Source: an uncultured Collinsella sp. (GTDB taxonomy: Bacteria > Actinomycetota > Coriobacteriia > Coriobacteriales > Coriobacteriaceae). Taken from it: a DNA stretch of 64,000 nucleotides. Position 1 is the stretch's first letter, and each line of letters starts with the position of its first letter. The notes under the pieces are model-generated. The model was not told the origin of the DNA, searched no databases, and saw only the letters and a program-made list of their open reading frames with translations. The translations under genes and the position numbers were made by a program. Location: positions 150,866-214,865 of the forward strand of contig UQTU01000003.1 of the NCBI GenBank assembly GCA_900544135.1. Reading direction: 5' to 3'. This document shows, one piece after another, positions 15,933 to 25,091 of this stretch.

Positions 15933-16811
15933 ATGAACAAGCCGAGTGTTTCTGCCGGCGTCGTTGCCGGCGTTGCTCTGGGGGCCGCGGCGCTTGGCGC
16001 GGCCGCTGTCGCTGTCCGTGCTGCCTGTCTGCAGGTTGCGCGAACCCGCCATGGGTTGGCGCGTGTGAAACGCGTGCACGATGAGGGAGGCGACGAAGTC
16101 CGTGTATTGGTGCAAGGCGGCGTTTACCAAAGCGCAAGCTACGTTGGCGAGCGTTGGGCGGAGCCCGTCTTTGCGTACTATCGCGCGTTTGACGACGTGT
16201 TTGAGGCTGAGGACGCAATGCGTGATGCTTACGGGCATGGTATCGACCGTATGCTCATGCTGGGCGGCGGCGGGTTTGCCTATCCCAAGTTTGCACTGAT
16301 GTCGCACGAGAGCTTGCGCATGGACGTCATTGAGTACGATGCCGAGATTACGCGCCTGGCGCGCCGTTGGTTCTACCTGGACGAGCTGGAGCGCACGGTG
16401 GGCGATCGCCTGCGAGTGATTACCGCTGAGGCTCGCTCGTATCTGGGCGTGACGAGCGTGGGTCATCGTCGCTACGACGTGGTCGTGAGCGATTGCTTTG
16501 GCGGTGCCGAGCCCGTACGCGAGCTGGCGACGGTTGAGGCATTGCGTTTGGTGCGAGGCAGCCTGAACCCCGGGGGCATCTATGTTGCCAATATCGTGAG
16601 TGCGAACAGGGGGAGCGACGTGACGTTCCTGCGCGATTGCGTTGCCGCGGCACTCGAGGTATTCGCCCACGCCTGGGTGGTCCCATGCGGCGACGCGGAG
16701 TTCGGCGGCGAGGAAAACTACCTGCTCGTCGCCAGTGACGGCGATTATGCCTTTGCCGAAGCCGTGCCCTTCGACGCCGACTTCCTCGGCACCGTCCTTC
16801 ACGACAAGTAA
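15933..16811 (+). CDS. Spermidine synthase-like methyltransferase-fold protein
   Basis: 292 residues with an N-terminal hydrophobic, Ala-rich segment (about 8-32, probable membrane anchor) and a Rossmann domain: RMLMLGGGGFAYPKF (nucleoside site), DVIEYDAEI, YDVVVSDCFGG and LNPGGIYVANI. This matches the spermidine synthase-like group, but the residues that bind polyamine are not evident, so the real activity is uncertain. ATG follows the elp3 stop directly, with AAGGAG inside the elp3 end, so the genes are coupled. Its end overlaps the convergent helicase by 13 nt. Confidence 0.75.
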   Translation: MNKPSVSAGVVAGVALGAAALGAAAVAVRAACLQVARTRHGLARVKRVHDEGGDEVRVLVQGGVYQSASYVGERWAEPVFAYYRAFDDVFEAEDAMRDAYGHGIDRMLMLGGGGFAYPKFALMSHESLRMDVIEYDAEITRLARRWFYLDELERTVGDRLRVITAEARSYLGVTSVGHRRYDVVVSDCFGGAEPVRELATVEALRLVRGSLNPGGIYVANIVSANRGSDVTFLRDCVAAALEVFAHAWVVPCGDAEFGGEENYLLVASDGDYAFAEAVPFDADFLGTVLHDK

Positions 16812-19282
16812 GTCTCTCCGTCCCAAAAAGACGGGTCTTGGGCGTGGTCGCTCCAGCTGCGGACACGCTGCTTCATGCCCTCTATGTCGAGCACGCCTTC
16901 GGCAAAGCCCTTGCGCACGAGCTCTTCGGGAACAAACTCGTCGTAGCGGTCAAAATAAGGCACCTCGTCGGGATAGACGAGCTCGATGGGATCGAAGTCC
17001 TTCTCGGCCTCGGCGGCGAGCACCTCAAAGAACGTCTCCTCGTCGGCCTTCATCTTAAACTGCATAAAGTACGGGCGTGATGGGTCGAGTCCGCGAAGGC
17101 CCAACTCCGCGGCACATTTAATCTTGAGCATGCGCTCGAGGGCCAAAAAGGCGTAGCTGCCCAGCCAGGGGAAGAGCACCCAGGTATCGCCGCCCAGGTT
17201 AATGAGCGGTTTAGTTCCCGCGCCCGAAATCTCGGCCGTATGACGAGCCTGCGCAAGGCGGGCCCGTGCGTTACCCATAAGGTACGGATACGCGGCGTGT
17301 TCGTTGAGCGCCTTGCGCATGCGCTCGAGTACGTGTGTATTGATGTCACCGGGACAGTCGCCAAAGTAGGCCGGCACCCGGCCCTTGACCTGCGTGGCAA
17401 AGACGGTGTGGCGCTTCCAGTCCACTTCCTCGACAATCCAGCAGTGTCCGGCGATGGCGATGCGCTCACCGGGCGGTGGCGGATTGACGATCGTGCCCAG
17501 CTCGGCCGATTCGCTGCGAACGGTGAACTCTTCGTTTTCCTGGAATACGGCGTAGAACTTAAAGTTGTTAATGATGCGCTCGCCCGCGAGACCCACGATG
17601 AGTCCGCCGCCCTCGGTGACTTGGATATGGTCGATCTTAATGAGGTGACGCAGCAGTACGCGATAGTCATCGGCCGAGATGCGATGGAAATAGCTGAGTG
17701 TGAGCACGCGCTGGGCAAGCTCTGCCGGCGTGAGCTCGCCGGTGCTGGCAAGCGTCGACATAGTCTGGTGGTAGAGCAGGCTGTAGGGGAGTCGATCGAG
17801 CTCGGGCGGCTCGACCCACTTTTCCTCGCGATAGAGTTGTACGAGCGCGATGCCCTGCAGGAGCTTCCACGGAATGGTCTCGGGCATCATCGTGCGCGGC
17901 TCGGGCTCTTCCTCGCGCATGACAAACCACATCTCGGGCGGAAGGTCGCGGCGTCCCGTGCGGCCCATTCGCTGCAAAAAGGAACTGACGGTAAATGGCG
18001 CATCGATCTGAAACGCACGCTCCAGACGGCCGATATCGATACCGAGCTCCAGCGTAGAGGTGGTGACGGTCGTTTGTGCCTGCTCCTCATCGCGCATGAG
18101 TTCTTCGGCCGTCTCGCGTAGCGATGCCGAAAGATTGCCATGGTGGATGAGAAAACGGTCGGGCTCGTGTCGACTTTCGCAGTAGCTGCGCAGCATGGAG
18201 CACACGGCCTCTGCCTCCTCGCGCGAGTTGGCAAAGACCAGGCACTTACGGCCGCGCGTATGTTCAAAGATATAGCCCATACCGGGGTCGGCGTTGTCGG
18301 GCGCCGTGTCGGTGGGGTTGAGAAGCGCCTGCTCGGTCGCTCGTGGGATGTCGACTTCGCCCTCGGGGGCCGAGGAAGTTTGGCGGTCCTTGGGAGCGGC
18401 CTTGCCCCGTGCCCGCTCACGACGTTGACGGCGCTCCTCTTGTGTGAGCTGTCCGCTGTGACGCATGTCTTGGGCGCCGGCGGGCAGTGCCGCGGATGCC
18501 GCCGCCTCGATACGCTCGCACGCAAGCACTTCGGCCTCTTGAGGACCCGTGCTCTCGAATCCCCGCTGCTGTGCCTGGGGACCCGAGTTGTAGAAGTGCT
18601 CCATGGAGATGCGCCACACGCGGCGCGGTTCTTCAAAGCGGGGGATAACACAGTCGCGCCCCGTTCCCTGTGAGAGAAAAGCGCCCGTGCGCTCGGGGTC
18701 GCCGATGGTGGCCGAAAGGCCAATGCGTCGAGGCTGCACGCCGGCCATGCGCGAGAGCCGCTCGATAAGGCAGAGCGTCTGCCCGCCACGGTCGCCGCGC
18801 ATGAGCGAATGGACCTCGTCGATGACCACGTAGCGCAGGTCGCAAAACATGCGCGGGATCGCCATGTGCTTATGGATTAAGAGCGCTTCGAACGACTCGG
18901 GCGTAATCTGCAAGATGCCGCTCGGTTTTTTGATGAGCTTAGCCTTGTGCGACTGCGAGACATCGCCATGCCAGTGCCAGACAGGGATATCGGCCTCTTC
19001 GCAGAGGTCGTTGAGACGGACGAACTGATCATTGATGAGCGCCTTGAGGGGGCCGATGTAGAGGGCGCCCACGCTTGCGGGCGGGTTCTCCCAAAACTCG
19101 GTCAGGATGGGAAAGAAGGCTGCCTCGGTTTTTCCGGAAGCCGTGGATGCCGTCAGGAGCACATTATCTTGCGTGTTAAAGATGGCGTCTGCCGCTGCAA
19201 CCTGGATAGAGCGCAGACTCTCCCAATCGTGGGAGTAGATGAAGTCTTGGATAAACGGGGCGTAGCGGTCAAAGGCGTTCAC
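16799..19282 (-). CDS. Lhr-like superfamily 2 helicase of the TerB/BrxD module
   Basis: 827 residues. Motif I TASTASGKTEAAF, Ib ITPESFEALL, II VIDEVHSL, III GLSATIGD, V TSTLELGIDIG, VI QRMGRTGR. These fit the Lhr/YprA-related helicase group that includes BrxHI-type proteins of BREX loci. A basic, low-complexity insert (around 285-320) splits the two RecA domains, and about 250 C-terminal residues are family-specific. The start is GTG 19282 because GAGAGGAGG lies 5 nt upstream; a TTG at 19297 would place that site inside the gene. It is the last gene of a three-gene set with a BrxD-like ATPase and a TerB protein. Confidence 0.85.
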   Translation of the reverse strand: MNAFDRYAPFIQDFIYSHDWESLRSIQVAAADAIFNTQDNVLLTASTASGKTEAAFFPILTEFWENPPASVGALYIGPLKALINDQFVRLNDLCEEADIPVWHWHGDVSQSHKAKLIKKPSGILQITPESFEALLIHKHMAIPRMFCDLRYVVIDEVHSLMRGDRGGQTLCLIERLSRMAGVQPRRIGLSATIGDPERTGAFLSQGTGRDCVIPRFEEPRRVWRISMEHFYNSGPQAQQRGFESTGPQEAEVLACERIEAAASAALPAGAQDMRHSGQLTQEERRQRRERARGKAAPKDRQTSSAPEGEVDIPRATEQALLNPTDTAPDNADPGMGYIFEHTRGRKCLVFANSREEAEAVCSMLRSYCESRHEPDRFLIHHGNLSASLRETAEELMRDEEQAQTTVTTSTLELGIDIGRLERAFQIDAPFTVSSFLQRMGRTGRRDLPPEMWFVMREEEPEPRTMMPETIPWKLLQGIALVQLYREEKWVEPPELDRLPYSLLYHQTMSTLASTGELTPAELAQRVLTLSYFHRISADDYRVLLRHLIKIDHIQVTEGGGLIVGLAGERIINNFKFYAVFQENEEFTVRSESAELGTIVNPPPPGERIAIAGHCWIVEEVDWKRHTVFATQVKGRVPAYFGDCPGDINTHVLERMRKALNEHAAYPYLMGNARARLAQARHTAEISGAGTKPLINLGGDTWVLFPWLGSYAFLALERMLKIKCAAELGLRGLDPSRPYFMQFKMKADEETFFEVLAAEAEKDFDPIELVYPDEVPYFDRYDEFVPEELVRKGFAEGVLDIEGMKQRVRSWSDHAQDPSFWDGETYLS

Positions 19283-19377
19283 GGGGCCTCCTCTCAAATA
19301 CGAACTTCTTAACGCGGTGAGCAGTGGCTTGCCGCATCACTGCCTCGACGTTTGCCCAGATAAAACCAGCCAAAATA

Positions 19378-19400
19378 AACCTGTCCCTTTTTGGCAGGTT
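19378..19400 (-). terminator. Small hairpin at the end of the BrxD-like gene
   Basis: On the minus strand AACCTG and CAGGTT pair around an 11-nt loop and TTATTTT follows. It overlaps the stop codon of the ATPase gene and may attenuate read-through into the helicase gene. Confidence 0.45.
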
Positions 19401-20703
19401 AGATGGTGAACTCGGCGAAATTGCGGTCGCCGCTTGCGGTGCCGGTGTCGCCTGTTGCTGTTGCCGGCGCCAGCGCGTCGCCGCCGACGCTTTGCAGTAG
19501 CTCGGCCACGTTGGCGTCGGGGTTTTGGCATAGGATGTCGAGCAGCTCGATAAAGTCACGAATGACCTCACGCGGCGTCAAGTGCGTATCGGCTCCCACG
19601 CGGCCAAACTCAATCTTGAGAAAGTCCACCAAGTCGTTCTCGGTAAGCGTGGGCGTCCAGCCAAAGTAGCCGGCATGGATCTGCATGAGTTTTTCGATGA
19701 GCACCAGCAGCTCCTCATAGGTGAGTGGCTGCAAGCGGATGATGGGCGCGAGCATGTCCTTGAGGTCCTCGCGCGCAAAGCGACCCTGAGCGAGTCGGCT
19801 GCGCAGGGCCTCGTAGGAGAACACGCCGCGGCGACGGTCTTCGATGGAGGTTGGCGTGCCGCCCATGATCATGCCCAGGTACTGCGCTTTGCCCTGGAGC
19901 GTGTCGTTGTACATGGTCAGGATTTTCTCGTAGTTGTACTGGCGCGTGATGGCGTTGGGAATCTTATACAGATTCACGAGTTCGTCGATGAGCACCAGCA
20001 TGCCCTTGTAGCCGCTGCAAACCAAAAAACGCGCGATGAGTTTGACGTAGTCGTACCAGTCGTCATCGCTGATGATGGTTGAGGACCCCAGTTCGGCGCG
20101 AGCCTCGCTCTTGGTGCGGTATTCGCCGCGGATCCATTTGGTCACGCGGCTCATGGTCTCTTCGTCGCCCTCGGATACGGCCGTGCGATAGCGGCGGAGC
20201 ATGCGGGAGAAGTCGAAGCCGTGGACCATCTCCTCGAGCGGGGCCAGTTGGGCATTGACGACCGACTCTTCGACCTCGGCACACGAGGCGACCCAGCGAT
20301 CCAGGATAAGGTTGAGCGCACCGCCCTCGGGGCGCGTTTTAGTCGATATGTTGCGGATGAGCTCACGGTAGGTGGCAAGGCCCTGTCCCTGGCCGCCCTG
20401 CAGGCGGCGCTCAGGGGATAGGTCGGCATCGGCGACGACGAATCCCTCACCCATGGCGTGCGTGCGGATGGTCTGGAGCAAAAAGCTCTTGCCGGCTCCG
20501 TAGCGACCGACCAGAAAGCGGAAGCTTGCGCCGCCGTCGGCGATGAGACTCAGGTCGGTGAGCAGGGCGCGGATCTCGACCTCGCGCCCTACGGTGATGT
20601 AGGGAAGGCCGATGCGCGGGACCACGCCGCCCTTGAGCGAGTTTAGGATAACGGCGGCGACGCGTTTGGGTACGCGGGGCGCTGCGGATGCGGTGTCACT
20701 CAT
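19399..20703 (-). CDS. BREX-type ATP-binding protein (BrxD / DUF2791 family)
   Basis: 434-residue P-loop protein. Walker A is VGRYGAGKSFLL, followed by VVADADLSPERRLQGG and STKTRPEGGALN, which are characteristic of the BrxC/BrxD family. Walker B is MLVLIDELVNLYK, and GGTPTSIEDRRRGVFSYEAL is a later conserved block. In BREX defence BrxD is an ATPase working with other Brx proteins; here no pglZ, brxC or pglX is nearby. The start ATG overlaps the end of the TerB gene by 8 nt, so translation is coupled. It probably drives an ATP-dependent step with the helicase and the TerB protein; the process is unknown. Confidence 0.88.
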   Translation of the reverse strand: MSDTASAAPRVPKRVAAVILNSLKGGVVPRIGLPYITVGREVEIRALLTDLSLIADGGASFRFLVGRYGAGKSFLLQTIRTHAMGEGFVVADADLSPERRLQGGQGQGLATYRELIRNISTKTRPEGGALNLILDRWVASCAEVEESVVNAQLAPLEEMVHGFDFSRMLRRYRTAVSEGDEETMSRVTKWIRGEYRTKSEARAELGSSTIISDDDWYDYVKLIARFLVCSGYKGMLVLIDELVNLYKIPNAITRQYNYEKILTMYNDTLQGKAQYLGMIMGGTPTSIEDRRRGVFSYEALRSRLAQGRFAREDLKDMLAPIIRLQPLTYEELLVLIEKLMQIHAGYFGWTPTLTENDLVDFLKIEFGRVGADTHLTPREVIRDFIELLDILCQNPDANVAELLQSVGGDALAPATATGDTGTASGDRNFAEFTI

Positions 20704-22456
20704 GGTCTAGGTATCCTCTCACGTCTGCTTCATAATCCTCGATAATCTGCGGTCCTGCCGCTCCAAACTCGATAACGGTGTCACCCACCAGGTCAAAGAG
20801 CGCCTCGTTGATGCTGTCGACGAGCATATCCTCGCTCTGGCCCGAGCGCGCCACTGCCGATGTCGCTTGCACTGCGTTTTGCTCGAGGAGCGCGCGAAGG
20901 AAGGCATCTGCGGCGGGCGCGAGTTTGTTCGCAGCTTCGGCAGACGCGGGCGTTACGGGCGCGGGCACAGACACGAGGAGCGGTGCCACGACGCCAAACT
21001 CTTCGGTGGAGACAGTCGGCTCGTCGGGTTCGTCTTGCCGTGTGACCATCTCGCCAGGTCCGGCGGTCATGCTGGGCGCAGACTCGGTGTTCGGTTGCTC
21101 GATAAGCGTCGCCTCGGCTTCCATAGGCACATCATCCTCGCGCTCCTCATCAATCAAAAGCGCTTCACGCGTTTGCGCGGCGGCGCTCCGAATGTGCCCC
21201 AGCTGACTCAAATCGATATCGATCTTGACAGGCTGGTGCGCGGCGTCCCACGAAAGCCATGCCACGATCTCGTCATCGATGATCTTGGCCAGATATTTGG
21301 GGACCTTCTCCTCCTTTAGAGGATGGGTGGGGTCTAGGGCCAGGCGCAGGCGTTGGTCGCAGGCGCGCATCATCTCACCGAGCTTGCTACTTTTTTGTCT
21401 GCTGCCGTGGATGCGCATGCATTCCCAAAAGCCATTTTGACAACGGTAAATATGGATGGGGTCCAGACGGTATTCGCAATCCTCGTGGCGATTAGGCGAA
21501 AAGAACACAGCCGAGGCAAACATGGTATAGGGCATGGCCGTCTCCTCCCCAAACAAGCTTGCCACGATACCGGTCTTTCGGTGCGTGTCATAGTAGCGCG
21601 CCATACGGACATACACGGCGCATGCCACGTGGCGTAGATCGCGATGGTGGCCGCGATCGAGTCTTGAGTTATTGAGGTTATACGTGGAGAGGGCATTGAT
21701 GGCGGCCATGAGTCGCTCCTCGCGCGCCTCGTCGGGCGGAAGGGGGAGCGTAGGCTTGGAGGTCTTGCGACGCGCAGGCGCCAGGTCTGACGGCGTCGGC
21801 GCGGGCGCAAGGTCTCGCGCCGCACGCCGCAGTTCGATGAGGGCGTTGTCGAATGCGACGGTTTTAGAGTCGCGAAGCAGCTCGGGGTTGAGCCCGTGGA
21901 ACACGGCGTAATCTTGCAACCACACGCGTGCAAACCGGTCGATGCCGGGCTCGAAGGCACGATAGGCATCCCAAAAAGCCTTGATCTTGTTAAAACCATC
22001 AAGTGGGTTATCTACGCCAATGCCGCAGATCAGCTCATAGAGGTACAGGAAGGCAAAGGACGTAGACGTTTCCTCGACGGTTCCGCGGCGCACTTGGGCG
22101 CGCCAGGTAAAATAGCCGCGCAGCTGCCGATCGCTCATGGCGTTATAGGTGGGAAAGTACGACTTAAAGGTACCGTTGTAGGGGCAGTCGTCCTCAAAGT
22201 CGGCCATCAGCAGGCCTTGGCGGTAGAAAAGCTCGGCTTCCGAAAGCCAGCGACCCGCGCCGCCTTTGGGGTCATCCTGCCAGCGCGATATCTCGCGCAT
22301 CTTGCGGTACTGGTCGGGAAGGAAATTCTGCATCTGACGACCGGTTTTGAGAATCGGCTCGTCAGCATAGACCTCATGTGAGAAACGGGCGGACTGATGG
22401 GTCCGGGCCTCGGCCATAATGCGCTCGATGAGCATCTTGATGTCCTGGTCGGCCAC
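20696..22456 (-). CDS. TerB_N / TerB_C domain protein
   Basis: 586 residues. The N-terminal third (WLSEAELFYRQGLLM, FTWRAQVRRGTV, SFAFLYLYELICGIG) fits TerB_N. The C-terminal 80 residues (DSINEALFDLVGDTVIEFGAAG followed by IEDYEADVRGYL) fit TerB_C; an acidic, Pro/Thr-rich linker precedes it. TerB domains are named from tellurite resistance loci and are thought to be metal-dependent scaffold modules in stress or defence complexes. The start is GTG 22456 with GGAGAGGAG upstream. First gene of the module, overlapping the ATPase gene. Confidence 0.85.
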   Translation of the reverse strand: MADQDIKMLIERIMAEARTHQSARFSHEVYADEPILKTGRQMQNFLPDQYRKMREISRWQDDPKGGAGRWLSEAELFYRQGLLMADFEDDCPYNGTFKSYFPTYNAMSDRQLRGYFTWRAQVRRGTVEETSTSFAFLYLYELICGIGVDNPLDGFNKIKAFWDAYRAFEPGIDRFARVWLQDYAVFHGLNPELLRDSKTVAFDNALIELRRAARDLAPAPTPSDLAPARRKTSKPTLPLPPDEAREERLMAAINALSTYNLNNSRLDRGHHRDLRHVACAVYVRMARYYDTHRKTGIVASLFGEETAMPYTMFASAVFFSPNRHEDCEYRLDPIHIYRCQNGFWECMRIHGSRQKSSKLGEMMRACDQRLRLALDPTHPLKEEKVPKYLAKIIDDEIVAWLSWDAAHQPVKIDIDLSQLGHIRSAAAQTREALLIDEEREDDVPMEAEATLIEQPNTESAPSMTAGPGEMVTRQDEPDEPTVSTEEFGVVAPLLVSVPAPVTPASAEAANKLAPAADAFLRALLEQNAVQATSAVARSGQSEDMLVDSINEALFDLVGDTVIEFGAAGPQIIEDYEADVRGYLDHE

Positions 22457-22544
22457 CGTCTCTCCTCTCCTAACGCAGCTTCGGTGACCTCATATCATAG
22501 CACAGCATCAAACAGGTGTTCGAGATACCACTACGTAGATAGAT

Positions 22545-23261
22545 TTAGAACAGGAGCGCGTAGATGACGGCTACGACAACGGAGGGGAGCATATTGGCCG
22601 TGCGGAAGGTCTGGGGACGGATGAGGTTGACGCCGACGCAGAAGATGAGCATAGAGCCCACGAGCGATAGGCTGTCGAGGGCGGCGGCGGTCATGATGGG
22701 GGAGAGCGCGCCGGCAAACAGCGTAATCGTTCCCTGGAATACGGCAACGGGCAGGGCGGAGAAGATGCAGCCGCGGCCGAGCGAAGCCGTCATGGTGCAG
22801 ACGATGATGCAGTCCAACGCGCCCTTGAGGGCAAGCGTGGACCAGTCGCCGAGCAGACCGTCCTGAATCGATCCTACGATAGCCATGGCACCGATGCAGA
22901 CGGTCAGCGATGTCGAGACAAAGGCATTGGTAAACTCGTTGTCTCCCTCGCTGCCGGTTTTGCGCTTGAGCCATTCGCCCAGGTTTTCGATGCCGGCTTC
23001 CAGGTTAACGGCCTCGCCGATGAGCGAGCCGAGGGCAAACGAGACGATGAGCATGGTGGTGCCGGTGGTCTCCAGCGCTTTCCCGTCAATGACGAGCATC
23101 TTTTGCATGGTGCCGCCCAGTCCGATAAACAAAACGCACAGCCCCGACGCCTTCATGAGCGTGTCTTGGATGCGGGGTGTGATAAAGCGTCCGCCTATAA
23201 GGCCCAGCAGTCCGCCCGCAATCAAAAGCGCGACGTTGATGACCGTTCCCAAACCCGGCAT
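22545..23261 (-). CDS. DUF554 family membrane protein
   Basis: 238 residues with about seven hydrophobic segments, starting MPGLGTVINVALLIAGGLLG as usual for DUF554. ALGSLIGEAVNLE and FTNAFVSTSLTVCIGAMAIVGS, the second near the usual conserved Asn/Ser-rich segment, are typical. These proteins are putative transporters of unknown substrate. ATG 23261 is preferred by family start and the GGGAGGG just before it; an ATG 12 nt earlier is possible. It is downstream of the surface-protein cluster on the same strand, separated by 118 bp. Confidence 0.8.
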   Translation of the reverse strand: MPGLGTVINVALLIAGGLLGLIGGRFITPRIQDTLMKASGLCVLFIGLGGTMQKMLVIDGKALETTGTTMLIVSFALGSLIGEAVNLEAGIENLGEWLKRKTGSEGDNEFTNAFVSTSLTVCIGAMAIVGSIQDGLLGDWSTLALKGALDCIIVCTMTASLGRGCIFSALPVAVFQGTITLFAGALSPIMTAAALDSLSLVGSMLIFCVGVNLIRPQTFRTANMLPSVVVAVIYALLF

Positions 23262-23379
23262 GAACCCTCCCATATTGATGCCAACCTGGCAATCGTAGCA
23301 GAACGGGCTGCAGGGTGCGTCATGCCTCATCCTATACGTTATATAAGTGGTATTAACGACGGCATTTGGTGCCCAAGCC

Positions 23380-24792
23380 TCAGCCTCCCATCACGACATA
23401 GGGGCTGTAATCGAAGCGCAGCGTCATGAGTCGCTGCGGGGACTCAATGGCCGCGGCGATGATATCGGCATCTCGAGCTCGGTCAAATCCCTCGAGCTCA
23501 ATTTGATACGAGACGTCTTCCATTTTATGGAGTATCCGGTTATTCAGGAGGTTCTCACCGTCGAATTCCTCGGTTTTGCCTCCGTCCGAGGTTACGGCAT
23601 ACAGGTGCAGTTTTGCGGTGGTCGCAGGGTCGACGACCGTGAGGTTGTCGATTTGGTTGGCCGTGCCCTTTGCCCCAAGCAAGGTGAGCAGGGTGGGGGC
23701 TACGACCTCGCCCGATGGCAGAAAAACAACTTCGACGATTTTAGGGAATGCGATAATGGCCGCTTTACGGACGGGCTTATCGGCAGCGGTGACCTCAATG
23801 CTCGCGGCGTCGACGGTTTCCGTGCGGTCGAGCGCGACCATCATGCAACAATTGTCCTCGTCGATGTCCGTCGGCATGGAATAGTCCAAGTTTTCGCCAG
23901 CTTGCGTGCCGCCCACTGCGGCGGTTGTTTCGCTTGGCTCGCTAAAAGTTGCTGAAGGACCGCTCGATGGCGGTGTTATATCGCTTGAGGCGTCAGTGCC
24001 CGCAGACGTTATTTCACTACTGTTCTCGCTGGAGTCGCTTGCGATGTCACCTGTCGAGGGGGTGAGTCCGACCGCTCCTACTCCGCTCCATTCCATCTCG
24101 AGTAGCGCCGGATCGGCGAGGACGCGATGCACATCTTGTGTTTGGGCGCTGATATCGACAGGACCGGGATCTGTCCCTCGTGTTAGGCTGAGCGATCCGG
24201 TTCGCTGTTTGCCTCGAATCTCCTGGCTTTCTGCGCCGCCCGCGTAGAGCATCAGGGGGGTCTCGCCTTTCGCCGCAGCGTCGGTGCCCGCCTTGGTCAT
24301 TTTCAACGATGCGGTGAATGAGATAGCGGGCTGCGTGCCATCGGCGCTCGAGGGGACGCAGCCCAGGCATACACCTCCTCCGTCTTCGAAAAACGTGCTG
24401 TCGAAGGCGACTGTTGCCCCGTCCGCCGAGTCATCGGACAGGGTGATGTCGAGGCGCAGCTCTACGTCGCAGGAATCGCCATCGGCATCAGTTGCAGCTG
24501 CGCGCCATGTGCAGATAACGCATCCCGTTAGGGGGCCGTCCGTTGTGCACGAGCGCTCGGTATCCACGACTATCGAGCTGTTCGTGCGGCGACGGAGGCA
24601 CCCCGAGGTCGAAATGCTTGCCTGCGCAAGCGAGAAGCGTTGGCGCGCGATGGTGCTCATCTGGTTTGTGGCGAGACAGTTGACGGCAGGTAAGGGGACA
24701 TCTACGGCGGGTGTCGCTAGGGCGGCGACGGGCATGCCGGTGGCAAGCGCACTGCAGAGCGCGGCAACGGGCAAAAGGTTCTTTGATGCCAT
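23380..24792 (-). CDS. Large secreted protein of the surface cluster, unknown function
   Basis: 470 residues with a signal peptide (about 1-26, cleavage near ALATPA). The mature part is rich in Ser/Thr/Asp and Cys (GCVICTW, CLGCVP, DNCC), suggesting disulfide-stabilised beta domains. A Ser/Thr/Pro-rich linker lies around 265-305. It has no C-terminal sorting signal or membrane anchor. AAGGAGA precedes ATG 24792. It follows four smaller minus-strand genes for exported or hypothetical proteins, and is probably the main ligand-binding or structural subunit of that set. I do not recognise a family. Confidence 0.7.
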   Translation of the reverse strand: MASKNLLPVAALCSALATGMPVAALATPAVDVPLPAVNCLATNQMSTIARQRFSLAQASISTSGCLRRRTNSSIVVDTERSCTTDGPLTGCVICTWRAAATDADGDSCDVELRLDITLSDDSADGATVAFDSTFFEDGGGVCLGCVPSSADGTQPAISFTASLKMTKAGTDAAAKGETPLMLYAGGAESQEIRGKQRTGSLSLTRGTDPGPVDISAQTQDVHRVLADPALLEMEWSGVGAVGLTPSTGDIASDSSENSSEITSAGTDASSDITPPSSGPSATFSEPSETTAAVGGTQAGENLDYSMPTDIDEDNCCMMVALDRTETVDAASIEVTAADKPVRKAAIIAFPKIVEVVFLPSGEVVAPTLLTLLGAKGTANQIDNLTVVDPATTAKLHLYAVTSDGGKTEEFDGENLLNNRILHKMEDVSYQIELEGFDRARDADIIAAAIESPQRLMTLRFDYSPYVVMGG

Positions 24793-24833
24793 GGGTTCTC
24801 CTTACCTGTTCTGGACGGTCTCGGTTTTCGCGG

Positions 24834-25091
24834 CTACTGGCTGCGTTTGATGCGCAGGCCAAGGCCGATGGCGCTTGCGCCTGCCGCGGCGATTCCTGCT
24901 GCCAGGAGCTGTTGCGTGTTGCCCGTTTGCGCGAGGGGCTCATGTTGGCCACTGCGTTCGAGCTCCGATAGATCTACGGTCACTTGCGTGGCAGCCTGCT
25001 CTTGCTCTTGTTGGGCAAAGGCGTCGATTGGGGCAAACGTTACAACGCCGATGATGACGGCAAGGACAATCGCCTTAGGCCGTGTGCGCAC
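24834..25091 (-). CDS. Small LAXTG-type sortase-anchored protein
   Basis: 85 residues: signal peptide (about 1-25, ending DAFAQ), a short Gln/Glu-rich mature part of about 30 residues, then a sorting signal LAQTG, a hydrophobic stretch and a basic tail RIKRSQ. LAXTG rather than LPXTG is recognised by class E sortases in high-GC Gram-positives. The GTG start lies inside the preceding gene (17-nt overlap), so it is translationally coupled. With so little mature sequence it is more likely a cell-wall anchor for partners than an enzyme. Confidence 0.7.
   Translation of the reverse strand: MRTRPKAIVLAVIIGVVTFAPIDAFAQQEQEQAATQVTVDLSELERSGQHEPLAQTGNTQQLLAAGIAAAGASAIGLGLRIKRSQ

Noticed and set aside
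16799..22456. Complete BREX system
   Set aside because: Only BrxD-like and helicase components are present; pglZ, brxC and a methyltransferase gene are absent from the neighbourhood.
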